From positions 36,153-100,152 of the forward strand of contig NZ_CACWVY010000018.1 in NCBI RefSeq assembly GCF_902764455.1: DNA of 64,000 nt, written 5' to 3'. Source of the DNA: an uncultured Methanobrevibacter sp. (GTDB lineage Archaea; Methanobacteriota; Methanobacteria; Methanobacteriales; Methanobacteriaceae). Made by a program: the position numbers and the translations under genes. Shown here in pieces: positions 55,147 through 64,000 of this stretch. The stretch's first letter is position 1; each line of letters begins with the position of its first letter. The notes under the pieces were generated by a model. It saw only the letters and a program-made list of their open reading frames with translations, had not been told where the DNA came from and made no database searches.

Positions 55147-56163
55147 TTAAGTTTTATAGAAACTCCAAATTAAATCAAGCGCTTCACCGGGTTCAAGTGC
55201 ACTTGAACGGGTTTCTCTAAGTATTCTCTGGATGGAAAATTTCTTCAGATAAGGGAATTTTTTGTGAACTTCATAAAGAAGCGGACAGCCAAATCCTTTA
55301 AACTCTTTTAAATTATACTTTCTGATTAAGGATTTAATCTCCTGTTTGGCGACACTTAAACTTGCCGGAAGGTTCAGGCGATATAATGAATCGTCCTGCA
55401 AATTAATGCATTGGCTGCCGGTTGCAAGCATATCTCCAAAGATGATTATAGGAATTTCTTTACTTTTTGCATATTCCTTTACAAGTTCTGAAGTATTTTT
55501 GGAACATCTTCCGCAGGGGTGGACTTTACCTGTAAAGGATTCTTTGATAACTTCGGAATAATCTGCTTTGATATATTCATGATTAACATTCAGCAGTCCT
55601 GTCAGATTTTCAATATTCTGCTTAAACTGCTTTGGAAGGATTATGGTTCCGGGATCAACAGTAACAGCAATAGGATTAAAACCTAATTTTTTAGCTAAAA
55701 TAAGTGAAAAACTGCTGTCAACTCCTCCGGAAAGGGCAACGACAGCTTCGGTATTTTCAGACTCTTCAAACTCGTTGTTTTCAAAATAGTCCTCAAAATT
55801 AAAGCTGTAAATATTATCTAATTTGTCGCCTATTGCTTTTTTCAGATTATTTAAAGCCACACTATTCATATCTAAATTTTCAACGGTTTTTTTGGATAGT
55901 TTAAGCTTATATTCCTTGTTTAAAAAATCCCCATAGCTTTCAACATGTATGCTTTCAAGGCCTAATTTCTCCCTTAGCTTTCCAACCACCCATCCTCCTT
56001 TTCCGATTATTGCAGATTTGTCTGGACGGTCTTCTGTTATAATCCACAGTTCGTTGGTCTTTTCGTTAAAGTAAAGTTTTTCAATAAAGATATTGACCTT
56101 GTCATGGCCAATTTCTTCTCTTATCTGATTAACTTCCTTTAAAATAAATTCTTTATCGTACAT
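55147..56163 (-). CDS. KH-domain PP-loop ATPase (predicted tRNA-thiolation or similar)
   Basis: The 338-residue protein has an N-terminal region with a KH-like GKGGWVVGKLREKLG motif (about residues 54-68), suggesting RNA binding. A PP-loop adenylation domain with VALSGGVDSS follows at about residue 142. A CGRC pair lies about 75 residues after the PP-loop. This fits the archaeal predicted PP-loop ATPase group (COG1365-like) related to tRNA thiolation enzymes; a LarE/ExsB-like role is possible. Substrate is unknown. It is convergent with the RNA candidate. Confidence 0.8.
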   Translation of the reverse strand: MYDKEFILKEVNQIREEIGHDKVNIFIEKLYFNEKTNELWIITEDRPDKSAIIGKGGWVVGKLREKLGLESIHVESYGDFLNKEYKLKLSKKTVENLDMNSVALNNLKKAIGDKLDNIYSFNFEDYFENNEFEESENTEAVVALSGGVDSSFSLILAKKLGFNPIAVTVDPGTIILPKQFKQNIENLTGLLNVNHEYIKADYSEVIKESFTGKVHPCGRCSKNTSELVKEYAKSKEIPIIIFGDMLATGSQCINLQDDSLYRLNLPASLSVAKQEIKSLIRKYNLKEFKGFGCPLLYEVHKKFPYLKKFSIQRILRETRSSALEPGEALDLIWSFYKT

Positions 56164-56760
56164 TTAACTCATATCTTTTGTAATGCTGATGCTTTCACGT
56201 GAATACCGCTTTGTATCTTTAATTATGTCCAGTGTTATTTTTGCAATTGAGGTCATTGTTGAAATGTATCCTTTAGGTGTTTCACCTTTTTTGGTTATCA
56301 CATAATCCTCTTCATTTTCAAATACAAGATATCCTGACCTTAAAATGGTATAATCCAGGGCACTGTCCTCTATAATTGCAACTGCATTTCTATTTGGAAT
56401 CTGCTCCATTTCATTTTCCACATTATATTCTGCCCCGTTGCCTTCACCAAGTTCATTGTAAATTCCAACAACTGTCATATAAATCAGCCTTTTAGGTTTG
56501 ATGTTTACAAGATTTCTTGCTATAGCGGCCTGGTCAGGACCTGAAACTGCACTAAAAACAATGTCTGCATCTTTTATGGTATTTTTTAAATCTTTTTGAT
56601 TGGTTGCATCTATGCTTTTTGCAGTTGCTCTGTAACTGTTCTCATAAAGGGATTCGGCTGATTTTGAAAGTAAAATTAATTGATAATCAGGAATTGCAAG
56701 TAATTTTGTTGTCAAATATCTTCCGAATTTACCTGTTGCACCGATAATTGCTATATTCAT
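56164..56760 (-). CDS. NAD(P)-binding NmrA-like atypical SDR protein
   Basis: The 198-residue protein begins with the Rossmann loop IAIIGATGKFGRYLT, and LILLSKSAESLYE follows. YMTVVGIYNE and TILRSGYLVFE are typical of atypical short-chain dehydrogenases of the NmrA/SDR-a5 kind. The classical YxxxK is not evident, so it may sense or bind the cofactor. It overlaps no gene and lies directly upstream of the PP-loop ATPase on the same strand, separated by one codon, so the two are one operon. Confidence 0.8.
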   Translation of the reverse strand: MNIAIIGATGKFGRYLTTKLLAIPDYQLILLSKSAESLYENSYRATAKSIDATNQKDLKNTIKDADIVFSAVSGPDQAAIARNLVNIKPKRLIYMTVVGIYNELGEGNGAEYNVENEMEQIPNRNAVAIIEDSALDYTILRSGYLVFENEEDYVITKKGETPKGYISTMTSIAKITLDIIKDTKRYSRESISITKDMS

Positions 56761-56824
56761 TTTCTCACCATTTTTCTATAATTATTAGTATCTGTTTAAC
56801 CATATATTAACTTGAGGTTAGAAG

Positions 56825-57973
56825 ATGGAATATAGAAAGTTAGGTAGTACTGGTATTGAAGTGTCTGAAATTGCATTTGGTGCAGAATTTCTTGTTGAAA
56901 GGCCTTATGAAGATACAGAAGAGCTAATTAAAGCTTGTGAAGAGAATGGGATTAATCTTGTTGACTGCTGGATGAGTGAACCTGATGTGCGCTCACATTT
57001 GGGCCGTGCAATCAAGGGCAATCGTGAAAACTGGGTTATTCAGGGACATATAGGATCAACCTGGCAAAACGAACAGTATGTAAGAACAAGGGATATGGAT
57101 AAGGTAATTCCTGCTTTTGAAGATTTTATGGAACGTTTTCAAATTGATGTCCTTGACTTTGGAATGATTCACTATGTAGACCAGCTGGATGATTATAATG
57201 AAATAATGAACGGTCCATTTATCGAATATGTTCGCAAACTGAAAGCTGAAGGAACAATAGAACATATAGGATTAAGTACCCACAACCCTGACATTGGTCT
57301 TTTGGCAGCACAAAATCCTGAAATTGAGCTTCTGATGTTTTCTATAAATCCTGCCTATGACATGTTTGGAGCAATGGAGGATATTGAAGAATACAGAAAG
57401 GAAGATGCATACTCCAATGATTTGTCAGGAATCAATCCTCAAAGAGCAGAACTCTATGAATTATGTGAGAAAAACGGGACTGCATTAACAGTAATGAAAG
57501 GTTTTGCAGGAGGAAATTTGCTTTCAGATGAAACATCTCCATTCGGAGTTGGTCTGACACCTGTCCAGTGTATCCATTATGCCTTAGAACAAAAAGGTGT
57601 TTCAAGTATTTTTGTAGGTGTAAAAACACCTGAAGAGCTAGAAGAATCATTAAAATATTGCACTGCAACAGATGCAGAAAAAGATTATTCTGAAGTTTTA
57701 AAGAACGCTCCAAAACATTCTTTTGAAGGCCAATGCACCTACTGCGGTCATTGCCAGCCTTGTACTTCAGGAATAGATATAGCTATGGTAAACAAACTGT
57801 TTGACCTTGCAAAAAACCGTGATGAAGTTCCGGCAAGTGTTCAGGAGCATTATAATAACTTAAAATACAATGCAACAGAATGCATTGCATGTGGGGACTG
57901 TGAGCCAAGATGCCCGTTCAATGTTCACATTGTTGATGTAATGTTGGATGCACAGGATCTGTTCGGATTTTAA
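56825..57973 (+). CDS. Aldo/keto reductase with C-terminal ferredoxin domain
   Basis: The 382-residue protein has the aldo/keto reductase barrel (YRKLGSTGIEVSEIAFG at the start, then the family's Asp/Lys/His positions in degenerate form). At the C terminus are Cys clusters CTYCGHCQPC and CIACGDCEPRC, ferredoxin-like iron-sulfur sites. Such proteins are common in methanogens and clostridia with unknown physiological substrates. A GAGGTTAGAAG site precedes the ATG. Confidence 0.88.
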   Translation: MEYRKLGSTGIEVSEIAFGAEFLVERPYEDTEELIKACEENGINLVDCWMSEPDVRSHLGRAIKGNRENWVIQGHIGSTWQNEQYVRTRDMDKVIPAFEDFMERFQIDVLDFGMIHYVDQLDDYNEIMNGPFIEYVRKLKAEGTIEHIGLSTHNPDIGLLAAQNPEIELLMFSINPAYDMFGAMEDIEEYRKEDAYSNDLSGINPQRAELYELCEKNGTALTVMKGFAGGNLLSDETSPFGVGLTPVQCIHYALEQKGVSSIFVGVKTPEELEESLKYCTATDAEKDYSEVLKNAPKHSFEGQCTYCGHCQPCTSGIDIAMVNKLFDLAKNRDEVPASVQEHYNNLKYNATECIACGDCEPRCPFNVHIVDVMLDAQDLFGF

Positions 57974-58121
57974 GAAATTTCCCACTTTAATTATTTCATT
58001 TTTTTTAAAATAAATATAAATTAATTTCAATAGCAATTTTACTATTTTTTTTCATACAAAAGCATTTCTATTCTTATTTAACTTTAAATATTAATTTTTA
58101 CATAACTATTATGTGATTATT

Positions 58122-59408
58122 ATGGCGTATGAAATTAAAAACAAAAAAAATATATCAACAATTGGTGTTCATGCAGGTCAGGAAGAAGTTGACGAGACCG
58201 GTTCAAGAGTAACACCTATCTATCAGACAACATCTTATGTATTCGAATCATCCGAACAGGCTGCAAACAGATTTGCACTTAAGGAAGGGGGAAACATTTA
58301 CACAAGATTAACAAACCCTACTACAGAAGCTTTTGAAAAAAGAATGGCAGCTATTGAGGGAGGAACTGCTGCTTATGCAACAGCTTCAGGAATGTCAGCA
58401 ATATTTTATGCAATAATCAACCTGACTCAAGTGGGAGATAATATTGTTTCTGCTGATAACCTTTATGGTGGAACATACGAATTATTTGAAAATACTTTAG
58501 AGGAATTAGGTCGTACAGTAACATTTGTTGACTCACAATCACCTGAACTGTTTGAAGAAGCTATAAATGATAAAACTAAAGCGATTTATGTCGAATCAAT
58601 TGGAAATCCGAAACTGGATATTCCTGACTTTGACAGACTTGCTGAAATTGCACATTCACACAATATTCCTTTGATAGCAGATAATACTGTAGGTATTGGT
58701 TCTGTAAGACCGTTTGACCATGGTGCAGATATTATTGCTTCATCTGCAACCAAATACATTGGAGGTCATGGAACTACTCTTGGCGGAATTGTCATTGAAA
58801 AAGGTGACTTTGACTGGATGAACGGCAAGTTCCCTACATTATCAGAACCTGATGCAACATATAATGGACTGATATTTGCTGAAACTTTTAAAGGCGCTGC
58901 ATTTACAACAAGAATTAGGGCTGTTGTCGGAAGGGACACAGGTGCTGTTCCATCTCCTTTCAATTCATTTTTACTTATGCAGGGTCTTGAAACATTAGGC
59001 TTAAGGATAGAAAGGCACGCTTCAAATGCAATGGCTGTTGCAAAACATCTTGAAGCTCATCCTAAAGTGGCTTGGGTAACCTATTCCGGTCTTGAATCTT
59101 CCCCTAACCATGAAGTTGCTAAAAAATATGCGGAAAAAGGTTACGGTGGAATTGTTTCATTCGGTCTTAAGGCAGGTTATGACGGTGCTTTAAAATTCAT
59201 TGAAAATGTTGAGCTGATTTCATTTTTAGCCAACATCGGTGATGCAAAATCATTAGTTACCCATCCTGCATCCACAACCCATTCTCAATTGTCCGAAGAA
59301 CAGCAATTGTCTACTGGCGTAACTCCGGATTTAATCAGGTTCTCTGTCGGTATTGAGGATATTGAGGATATTTTGGCTGACGTTGATCAGGCATTGGATA
59401 AAATTTAA
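58122..59408 (+). CDS. metY: O-acetylhomoserine sulfhydrylase, intact paralogue
   Basis: The 428-residue PLP enzyme makes homocysteine, the precursor of methionine. It has the conserved ISTIGVHAGQ start, [10 protein letters not shown], the RLTNPT...EKRMAAIEGG segment, the PLP-lysine motif SATKYIGGHGT, and VTHPASTTHSQ. It is the functional counterpart of the frameshifted copy at 7238, to which it is closely similar. Only a single ATAAC half-site is visible upstream, so its regulation may differ. ATG 58122 is chosen; a longer frame start at 58113 lacks support. Confidence 0.94.
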   Translation: MAYEIKNKKNISTIGVHAGQEEVDETGSRVTPIYQTTSYVFESSEQAANRFALKEGGNIYTRLTNPTTEAFEKRMAAIEGGTAAYATASGMSAIFYAIINLTQVGDNIVSADNLYGGTYELFENTLEELGRTVTFVDSQSPELFEEAINDKTKAIYVESIGNPKLDIPDFDRLAEIAHSHNIPLIADNTVGIGSVRPFDHGADIIASSATKYIGGHGTTLGGIVIEKGDFDWMNGKFPTLSEPDATYNGLIFAETFKGAAFTTRIRAVVGRDTGAVPSPFNSFLLMQGLETLGLRIERHASNAMAVAKHLEAHPKVAWVTYSGLESSPNHEVAKKYAEKGYGGIVSFGLKAGYDGALKFIENVELISFLANIGDAKSLVTHPASTTHSQLSEEQQLSTGVTPDLIRFSVGIEDIEDILADVDQALDKI

Positions 59409-59472
59409 TCATTTTATCCCATTTTTTTTTAAAAAACAGGTTTTCAAACATAATTATTCAGGTGGAATTCAT

Positions 59473-61326
59473 ATTAGTGAATGGTCAAACAATAATTTAA
59501 ATGTATTTTTGGCTAAAAATAATGATGACATGCATCTCCACAGTGATACTTTTGAAAATATCTGTGATGAGGATATGCTGAAAGATATTATTAATGGTGA
59601 CGATGCAATTAACGTCCGCATATCTGCAATTCATCAAATTAAAGATATGGATTTCCTTTTGGATGAATGTTTATATAATCCCGATTCCCGTATTCGTATG
59701 GCTATTTTAAGCAGAATATTGGATGAATCATTATTGGATGACATGGAAATGTCTTTGCTTTTAGAAAAAATCATATTAAATGACCCTGATATATATGTTT
59801 TAAAAACCGCATTTCAAAAAGCAGATTTGATTTCACAAGAAGCAATTATTGAAGTTGCATACAACCGCAGTGATGATGAAATTATAAAAGAAGCTGTTAA
59901 AAACATAACCGATGAGAAAATTTTAGCTGATTTTGCCCTTAATAATTCAAGTGAGTTTATTAGACTTGAAGCCATTTCAAATCAGAACTTAAATGACATT
60001 GACACTATTTTTAAAATTATTGTCAATGATAAAAATGAATTTAACCGGCTGATGGCGATTTATAAGATTGAAAACTGCGGCCGCTTAGTTAAAATTATCT
60101 ATAAAAAATCCATATGCCCATATCTTGGTGAGATATCAGAAAATATTAACTTTAAAACTAACGACTACTTTTTAAATGATTTTTTTAATTCAAATGATGA
60201 TTATAAACGCTTAGTTGATGTGCTGTTTATTGAAGATGAAGAATTCCTGGAAAAACTAATTTCAAATGAATCCGATGATAATATAATGGCATTTGCAGTT
60301 AAAAATAAAAACTTCAACAATCAGGCGATTTTGGAAAATTTAATTAAAACACACTCCGGTGAGCAAATTCTTCTTGAAGCCATATCCAAAATTGAAAACC
60401 AGAATGTTTTAATGGAATATATAAGTAAAAATCCGAACTATTGTGAGGGTACTGTTAATGCAATCTCAAAAATAAATGATTTGGAATTTTTGGAGGAATT
60501 ATCCACTTGCGATGACTATAGATTACGTTTTGAAGCAGTAAAAAGAATTGCAAATTTAAAAAATTCCGAAAATTTGTTACACAAAATTGCATTAACGGAA
60601 AATGATGAGGAAATTTGCATTGAAGCGATTGGTGCAATAGATAATCGCAATATTTTGATTGAAATAGCAGATTTCAGATTTGAAAAAAATATTAGGTTTG
60701 CTGCACTTAAAAAAATTAAAGCTGACCGGCTGCTCTATAATTTCATACATTCCATAAGAAAATCCCTATCTGATTTGCCTTATGAGAATGCATTAAAGCA
60801 AATTGCATTGGCTGATGGGGATATTAAAATAAGATGTATTGCTACATCCAGGCTTAACGATGTTGCAGTTTTAAAAAAAATTGCTTCAAGTAACGATTTG
60901 ACAAATAAAATAGCTCAAAAAAGGTTAAACACTCTTTTTGATGATATAAAATCTCTCGATAGTCTTACTGTTTTGGACAAGTTGATTATGTGCGGTGATG
61001 AGGATATTTCAAGAGTTGCCCAAGATACGCTGGATGATCTGGCAAGTTGGCAAGACCGCATATCTCAAGTAAATGACATTTCAGATATTGACACTTTAAA
61101 AGAAATCTCAAATAATGACTTTAACTATTTCGTCAGAAATGAGGCATGCGGAAGGATTGAAAAACTGCTTTTCAATATAAGATTGGATGAAATTGACAAC
61201 AAAGAAAATCAGGAAAAGTTTAAAGCTATTGTCTGTGATGAAAGCTTTCCTTTAGAGATTAGAAAAAAAGCTCTCCTGAATATTGCCGATGAAGAATTTG
61301 TCAATGATTTTGATTTCAAATTATAA
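59473..61326 (+). CDS. HEAT-like helical repeat protein, unknown function
   Basis: The reading frame is open for about 657 codons, but the likely start is uncertain. AGGTGG at 59460-59465 is followed seven bases later by ATT 59473 in frame, with no ATG/GTG/TTG at that spacing; the next in-frame ATG is 59530. Helical repeats run through the length, e.g. LDECLYNPDSRIRMAILSRI and similar units every 30-35 residues, mainly with Asp/Glu-Asn loops. Such proteins are scaffolds. The gene starts 64 bp after metY and may be cotranscribed. Confidence 0.6.
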   Translation: MSEWSNNNLNVFLAKNNDDMHLHSDTFENICDEDMLKDIINGDDAINVRISAIHQIKDMDFLLDECLYNPDSRIRMAILSRILDESLLDDMEMSLLLEKIILNDPDIYVLKTAFQKADLISQEAIIEVAYNRSDDEIIKEAVKNITDEKILADFALNNSSEFIRLEAISNQNLNDIDTIFKIIVNDKNEFNRLMAIYKIENCGRLVKIIYKKSICPYLGEISENINFKTNDYFLNDFFNSNDDYKRLVDVLFIEDEEFLEKLISNESDDNIMAFAVKNKNFNNQAILENLIKTHSGEQILLEAISKIENQNVLMEYISKNPNYCEGTVNAISKINDLEFLEELSTCDDYRLRFEAVKRIANLKNSENLLHKIALTENDEEICIEAIGAIDNRNILIEIADFRFEKNIRFAALKKIKADRLLYNFIHSIRKSLSDLPYENALKQIALADGDIKIRCIATSRLNDVAVLKKIASSNDLTNKIAQKRLNTLFDDIKSLDSLTVLDKLIMCGDEDISRVAQDTLDDLASWQDRISQVNDISDIDTLKEISNNDFNYFVRNEACGRIEKLLFNIRLDEIDNKENQEKFKAIVCDESFPLEIRKKALLNIADEEFVNDFDFKL

Positions 61327-61441
61327 TAATTTTTACTATCTTTTTTTAAAATTCATTTAGGCAAATATAAATAATAATAAAACTAAATTTTTAATCAATA
61401 ACTTTAATGTTATGATTTAAATTTTTAAATGAGGTTAAACT

Positions 61442-62413
61442 ATGGTAAGTGTAAACGTAGAAGCTAAAAAAACCGTAGATGTAATGATTGAAAAAGCAGA
61501 TGAATTAAACATTGCTGTTGAAACTTTAGGTAATGGTGCTACTGTTATTGACTGTGGTGTTAATGTAGACGGAAGTTTTAAAGCAGGAGAACTTTATACT
61601 AAAGTTTGTCTTGGTGGACTTGCAGATGTTGGAATTTCAATTCCTGGAGATTTATCTGAAAAATTCGCACTTCCTTCAGTAAAAATTAAAACTGACTCAC
61701 CTTCTATTTCAACATTAGGTTCTCAAAAAGCAGGTTGGTCTGTTTCTGTAGGTGACTTCTTTGCATTAGGTTCTGGTCCTGCTAGAGCTATTGCATTAAA
61801 ACCAGCAGAAACATATGAAGAAATCGGATATGATGACAAAGGTGCTGATTTAGCAATCTTAACTTTAGAAGCTGATGTATTGCCTGGTGAAGATGTAGCA
61901 GAATACATTGCTGAAGAATGTGATGTTGATGTTAAAGATGTCTACTTGCTTGTAGCTCCTACTTCTTCTTTAGTTGGATCTATCCAAATTTCCGGAAGAG
62001 TTGTTGAAAACGGAACCTATAAAATGTTAGAATTTATTAAATTCGATGTAACCAAAGTTAAACATGCTGCAGGTATTGCACCAATCGCACCTGTTGACCC
62101 GGACGGACTTAAAGCTATGGGTAAAACCAATGATGCAGTTTTATTCGGTGGAAGAACTTACTACTATGTTGAATCTGAAGAAGGCGATGACATTGCTAAT
62201 GTAGCTGCTCAATTACCATCTTCCGCTGCTGATGGGTATGGTAAACCATTCTTCGATGTATTCAAAGAAGCAGGATTTGACTTCTACCAAATTGATAAAG
62301 GAATGTTCGCTCCTGCAGAAGTAGTAATCAATGATTTAACTACTGGTAAAATTTACAAAGAAGGATTTGTTAACGCAGATTTACTTAAAAAATCCTTCGG
62401 TGTTGATGAATAG
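61442..62413 (+). CDS. mch: Methenyltetrahydromethanopterin cyclohydrolase
   Basis: Converts formyl-H4MPT to methenyl-H4MPT in the CO2-reduction branch of methanogenesis. The 323-residue protein begins MVSVNVEAKKTVDVMIEKAD and has GVNVDGSFKAGELYTKVCLGG, positions about 38-58, and SALGSGPARA-like FFALGSGPARAIA, both Mch signatures. A GAGGTT ribosome site precedes the ATG. This gene is diagnostic for a methanogen or methanotrophic archaeon. A hairpin terminator overlaps its stop codon. Confidence 0.96.
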   Translation: MVSVNVEAKKTVDVMIEKADELNIAVETLGNGATVIDCGVNVDGSFKAGELYTKVCLGGLADVGISIPGDLSEKFALPSVKIKTDSPSISTLGSQKAGWSVSVGDFFALGSGPARAIALKPAETYEEIGYDDKGADLAILTLEADVLPGEDVAEYIAEECDVDVKDVYLLVAPTSSLVGSIQISGRVVENGTYKMLEFIKFDVTKVKHAAGIAPIAPVDPDGLKAMGKTNDAVLFGGRTYYYVESEEGDDIANVAAQLPSSAADGYGKPFFDVFKEAGFDFYQIDKGMFAPAEVVINDLTTGKIYKEGFVNADLLKKSFGVDE

Positions 62414-62443
62414 AGTTAATTCTATTCTTTCTTTCTTTTTTTT
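62408..62443 (+). terminator. Intrinsic-type terminator after mch
   Basis: GAATAGA (62408-62414) and TCTATTC (62421-62427) form a 7-bp stem with a 6-base loop, followed by a T-rich tract to about 62443. The rest of the gap to 62687 is AT-rich with no gene seen. Confidence 0.6.
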
Positions 62444-62687
62444 AAAATTTTCACTTTATATTAAATATTATTAAACTAAAATTATCATTAACCCTAAATG
62501 TGATGTTTTTTTTTTGTTAGAATTGAGCAATAGGTAAAATGTGGCTTTAGGTGAATTTTAGTATTTCATGTATGTTATCTACTTAATTTTAAAAATTTTT
62601 CAATAAATTTTTAAATGATAATTGATATATATTTTATCATTCTATATAGAATAACTATTTAAATTATTAATTATGGAGATGTATAAA

Positions 62688-63233
62688 ATGGCAGATTTAA
62701 AAGGTACAAAAACCGAAGCAAACTTACAAGCAGCTTTTGCTGGTGAGTCCCAGGCACATACTAAATACCAATACTTTGCTGCAAAAGCAAAAGAAGAAGG
62801 ATATGTTCAAATCCACGATATTTTCATGGAAACTTCCAAAAACGAAAGAGAACATGCAAAAATCTGGTATAAACTTTTACATGATGAAGAAATTCCAGAC
62901 ACTATTGAAAACTTAAATGCAGCAGCAGATGGTGAAAACGAAGAATGGACTGCTATGTACAAAGAATTCGCAGAAACTGCTAAAGAAGAAGGTTTCCCAA
63001 TGATTGCATTCTTATTTGAAAAAGTAGGTGCAATCGAAAAAGAACACGAAGAAAGATACAGAACCTTACTTGCTAACGTTGAAAACGATACTGTATTCAA
63101 CAAAGAAGAAGAAATTGAATGGAAATGTGAAAACTGTGGATTTGTTTTCTCAGGACCTAACGCTCCTGAAAAATGTCCTGTATGTGGACTTCCTAAAGCA
63201 CATTTCGAAGAAAGAGCTACTAACTTTAAATAA
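62688..63233 (+). CDS. Rubrerythrin (copy 1)
   Basis: Peroxide-reducing diiron protein of anaerobes, 181 residues. A four-helix bundle with ligands in [21 protein letters not shown] and EKEHEERY is followed by a C-terminal rubredoxin domain (WKCENCGFV and CPVCGLP). ATG 62688 is chosen with GGAGATG upstream. It is one of two tandem genes, with a T-rich gap of about 90 bp between them. Confidence 0.95.
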   Translation: MADLKGTKTEANLQAAFAGESQAHTKYQYFAAKAKEEGYVQIHDIFMETSKNEREHAKIWYKLLHDEEIPDTIENLNAAADGENEEWTAMYKEFAETAKEEGFPMIAFLFEKVGAIEKEHEERYRTLLANVENDTVFNKEEEIEWKCENCGFVFSGPNAPEKCPVCGLPKAHFEERATNFK

Positions 63234-63325
63234 GCTCTCTTTTTTTTATTTTTTTTTAGTTACTAACTACTCACCAAATATTTAAATAGTCTTTTAAAAT
63301 ATATTTTAATTTAGAGGTTGATATT

Positions 63326-63871
63326 ATGGCAGATTTAAAAGGATCAAAAACTGAAGAAAATTTAAAAGCAGCACTTGCTGGTGAATCTCAAGCACGTGTA
63401 AAATATGAATTTTACGCTTCTCAAGCTAAAAAAGACGGTTATGTGGAAATAAAAGAAATTTTCCAGGAATCATCAGACAATGAAAAAGAACATGCAAAAA
63501 TTTGGTTTAAATTATTGAATGGTGGAAAAGTACCTGACACTTTAAGCAATCTTGCAGATGCAGCAGCAGGTGAACACGAAGAATGGACTTCCATGTATAA
63601 AGGATTTGCAGAAACTGCACGTGAAGAAGGCTTTGATGATATAGCAGACTTATTCGATGCTGCAGGTGCTACCGAAAAAGCACACGAAGACAGATACAAT
63701 GCATTATCTGATAAAATTAAAGCTGATAAAGTATTCAAAAAAGACGAAGAAATCGCATGGAAATGTAACAATTGTGGATACATCCATTATGGTAAAGAAG
63801 CTCCTGAAGTTTGCCCATTATGCGATCACCCACAAGCACACTTTAGAAAACAGGATACTAGTTACATCTAG
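63326..63871 (+). CDS. Rubrerythrin (copy 2)
   Basis: Tandem paralogue of copy 1, also 181 residues, with MADLKGSKTEENLKAALAGE at the start and the same helix ligands (NEKEHAKIW, EKAHEDRY) and C-terminal rubredoxin (WKCNNCGYI, CPLCDHP). The two share most of the sequence, so a local duplication is likely. It has its own GAGGTTG site. A T-rich stretch follows at 63876-63901. Confidence 0.95.
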   Translation: MADLKGSKTEENLKAALAGESQARVKYEFYASQAKKDGYVEIKEIFQESSDNEKEHAKIWFKLLNGGKVPDTLSNLADAAAGEHEEWTSMYKGFAETAREEGFDDIADLFDAAGATEKAHEDRYNALSDKIKADKVFKKDEEIAWKCNNCGYIHYGKEAPEVCPLCDHPQAHFRKQDTSYI

Positions 63872-64000
63872 ATTCTTTTTTTCTTATTTTTCTTTTTTTT
63901 TTCAATGCTGTCAAGCTAAGATTTTTTGATTTTTTAAAAGCTGTCTTGGATATTTGATTTGCATTTTTTATGATAATATTTCTTTTTATCTCTTTCTTCA

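Noticed and set aside
58102..58115. ATAAC half-site before the intact metY
   Set aside because: Only one half matches; no palindrome forms.
61399..61414. ATAAC-N6-GTTAT upstream of mch
   Set aside because: The spacer is six, not four, and only one copy is seen, so it is not counted with the cys operators.

Overview
The window is an AT-rich archaeal chromosome segment, roughly one third G+C by eye. It comes from a pseudomurein-walled hydrogenotrophic methanogen of the order Methanobacteriales, most likely a Methanobrevibacter. The evidence is methenyl-H4MPT cyclohydrolase (mch), archaeal histone, thermosome, the exosome/proteasome superoperon, archaeal translation and RNA polymerase genes, HMG-CoA reductase, CbiT, an Amt-GlnK pair, and a large secreted protein with pseudomurein-binding repeats. 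No CRISPR array, rRNA operon, insertion sequence or prophage was recognised.

Layout. 1-1.8 kb: end of aroA, then endonuclease III. 1.8-10.6 kb: a sulfur block with cysK, cysE, a Cys-rich HTH regulator, tRNA-Cys, cysS, a membrane phosphoesterase, a broken O-acetylhomoserine sulfhydrylase, iscS, iscU and a superoxide reductase. A shared palindrome, ATAAC-N4-GTTAT, stands in front of cysK (two copies) and metY (three perfect copies plus two degenerate). 10.6-16.5 kb: an archaeal RecJ-like DHH nuclease and a group of zinc-ribbon proteins, one with seven ribbons and one with a HELGH metalloprotease motif. 16.5-21.8 kb: RNase P p30 and Pop5, proteasome alpha, SBDS, Rrp4, Rrp41, Rrp42. 21.8-25.9 kb (minus strand): mobA, an unknown membrane protein, cbiT, ubiX, an HD hydrolase, a small secreted protein. 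26-27.7 kb: amt-glnK behind an NrpR-type operator. 28-34.9 kb: signal-peptidase-like protein, aroD, a conserved unknown, sucD, hmgA and small or unknown genes. 35-41 kb: thermosome and a 1344-residue secreted protein. 41.3-46.1 kb: DtxR-type regulator, endA, trpS, a SpoIIM-like protein, thrC, histone. 46.5-53.5 kb: L7Ae, S28e, L24e, Ndk, aIF5B, S6e, aIF2-gamma, PIN protein, Rpo7, Spt4, dephospho-CoA kinase, S24e, S27ae. 53.5-61.3 kb: argH, a candidate structured RNA, a KH/PP-loop ATPase, an NmrA-like protein, a ferredoxin-domain aldo/keto reductase, an intact second metY, a HEAT-like repeat protein. 61.4-64 kb: mch and two tandem rubrerythrins.

Most notable observations. (1) A structured RNA candidate of about 130 nt after argH sits directly behind a TATA box abutted by a DtxR/IdeR-like palindrome; a related palindrome precedes the dtxR-like gene at 41300, which suggests a metal-responsive sRNA. 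(2) The 5' leader of rpl7ae contains a K-turn-like element whose outer strands can pair with the Shine-Dalgarno sequence, a plausible L7Ae autoregulatory switch. (3) The 1344-residue protein joins a glycoside-hydrolase-like barrel, pseudomurein-binding repeats and a PeiW/PeiP-like Cys-His-Asp peptidase, so it may be a two-activity pseudomurein autolysin. (4) Three otherwise intact genes (metY, rpl7ae, ndk) each lack a short internal segment. Because two of them are normally essential or near-universal, an assembly artefact must be considered. All family assignments are from recognised motifs and gene order; no database search was run.
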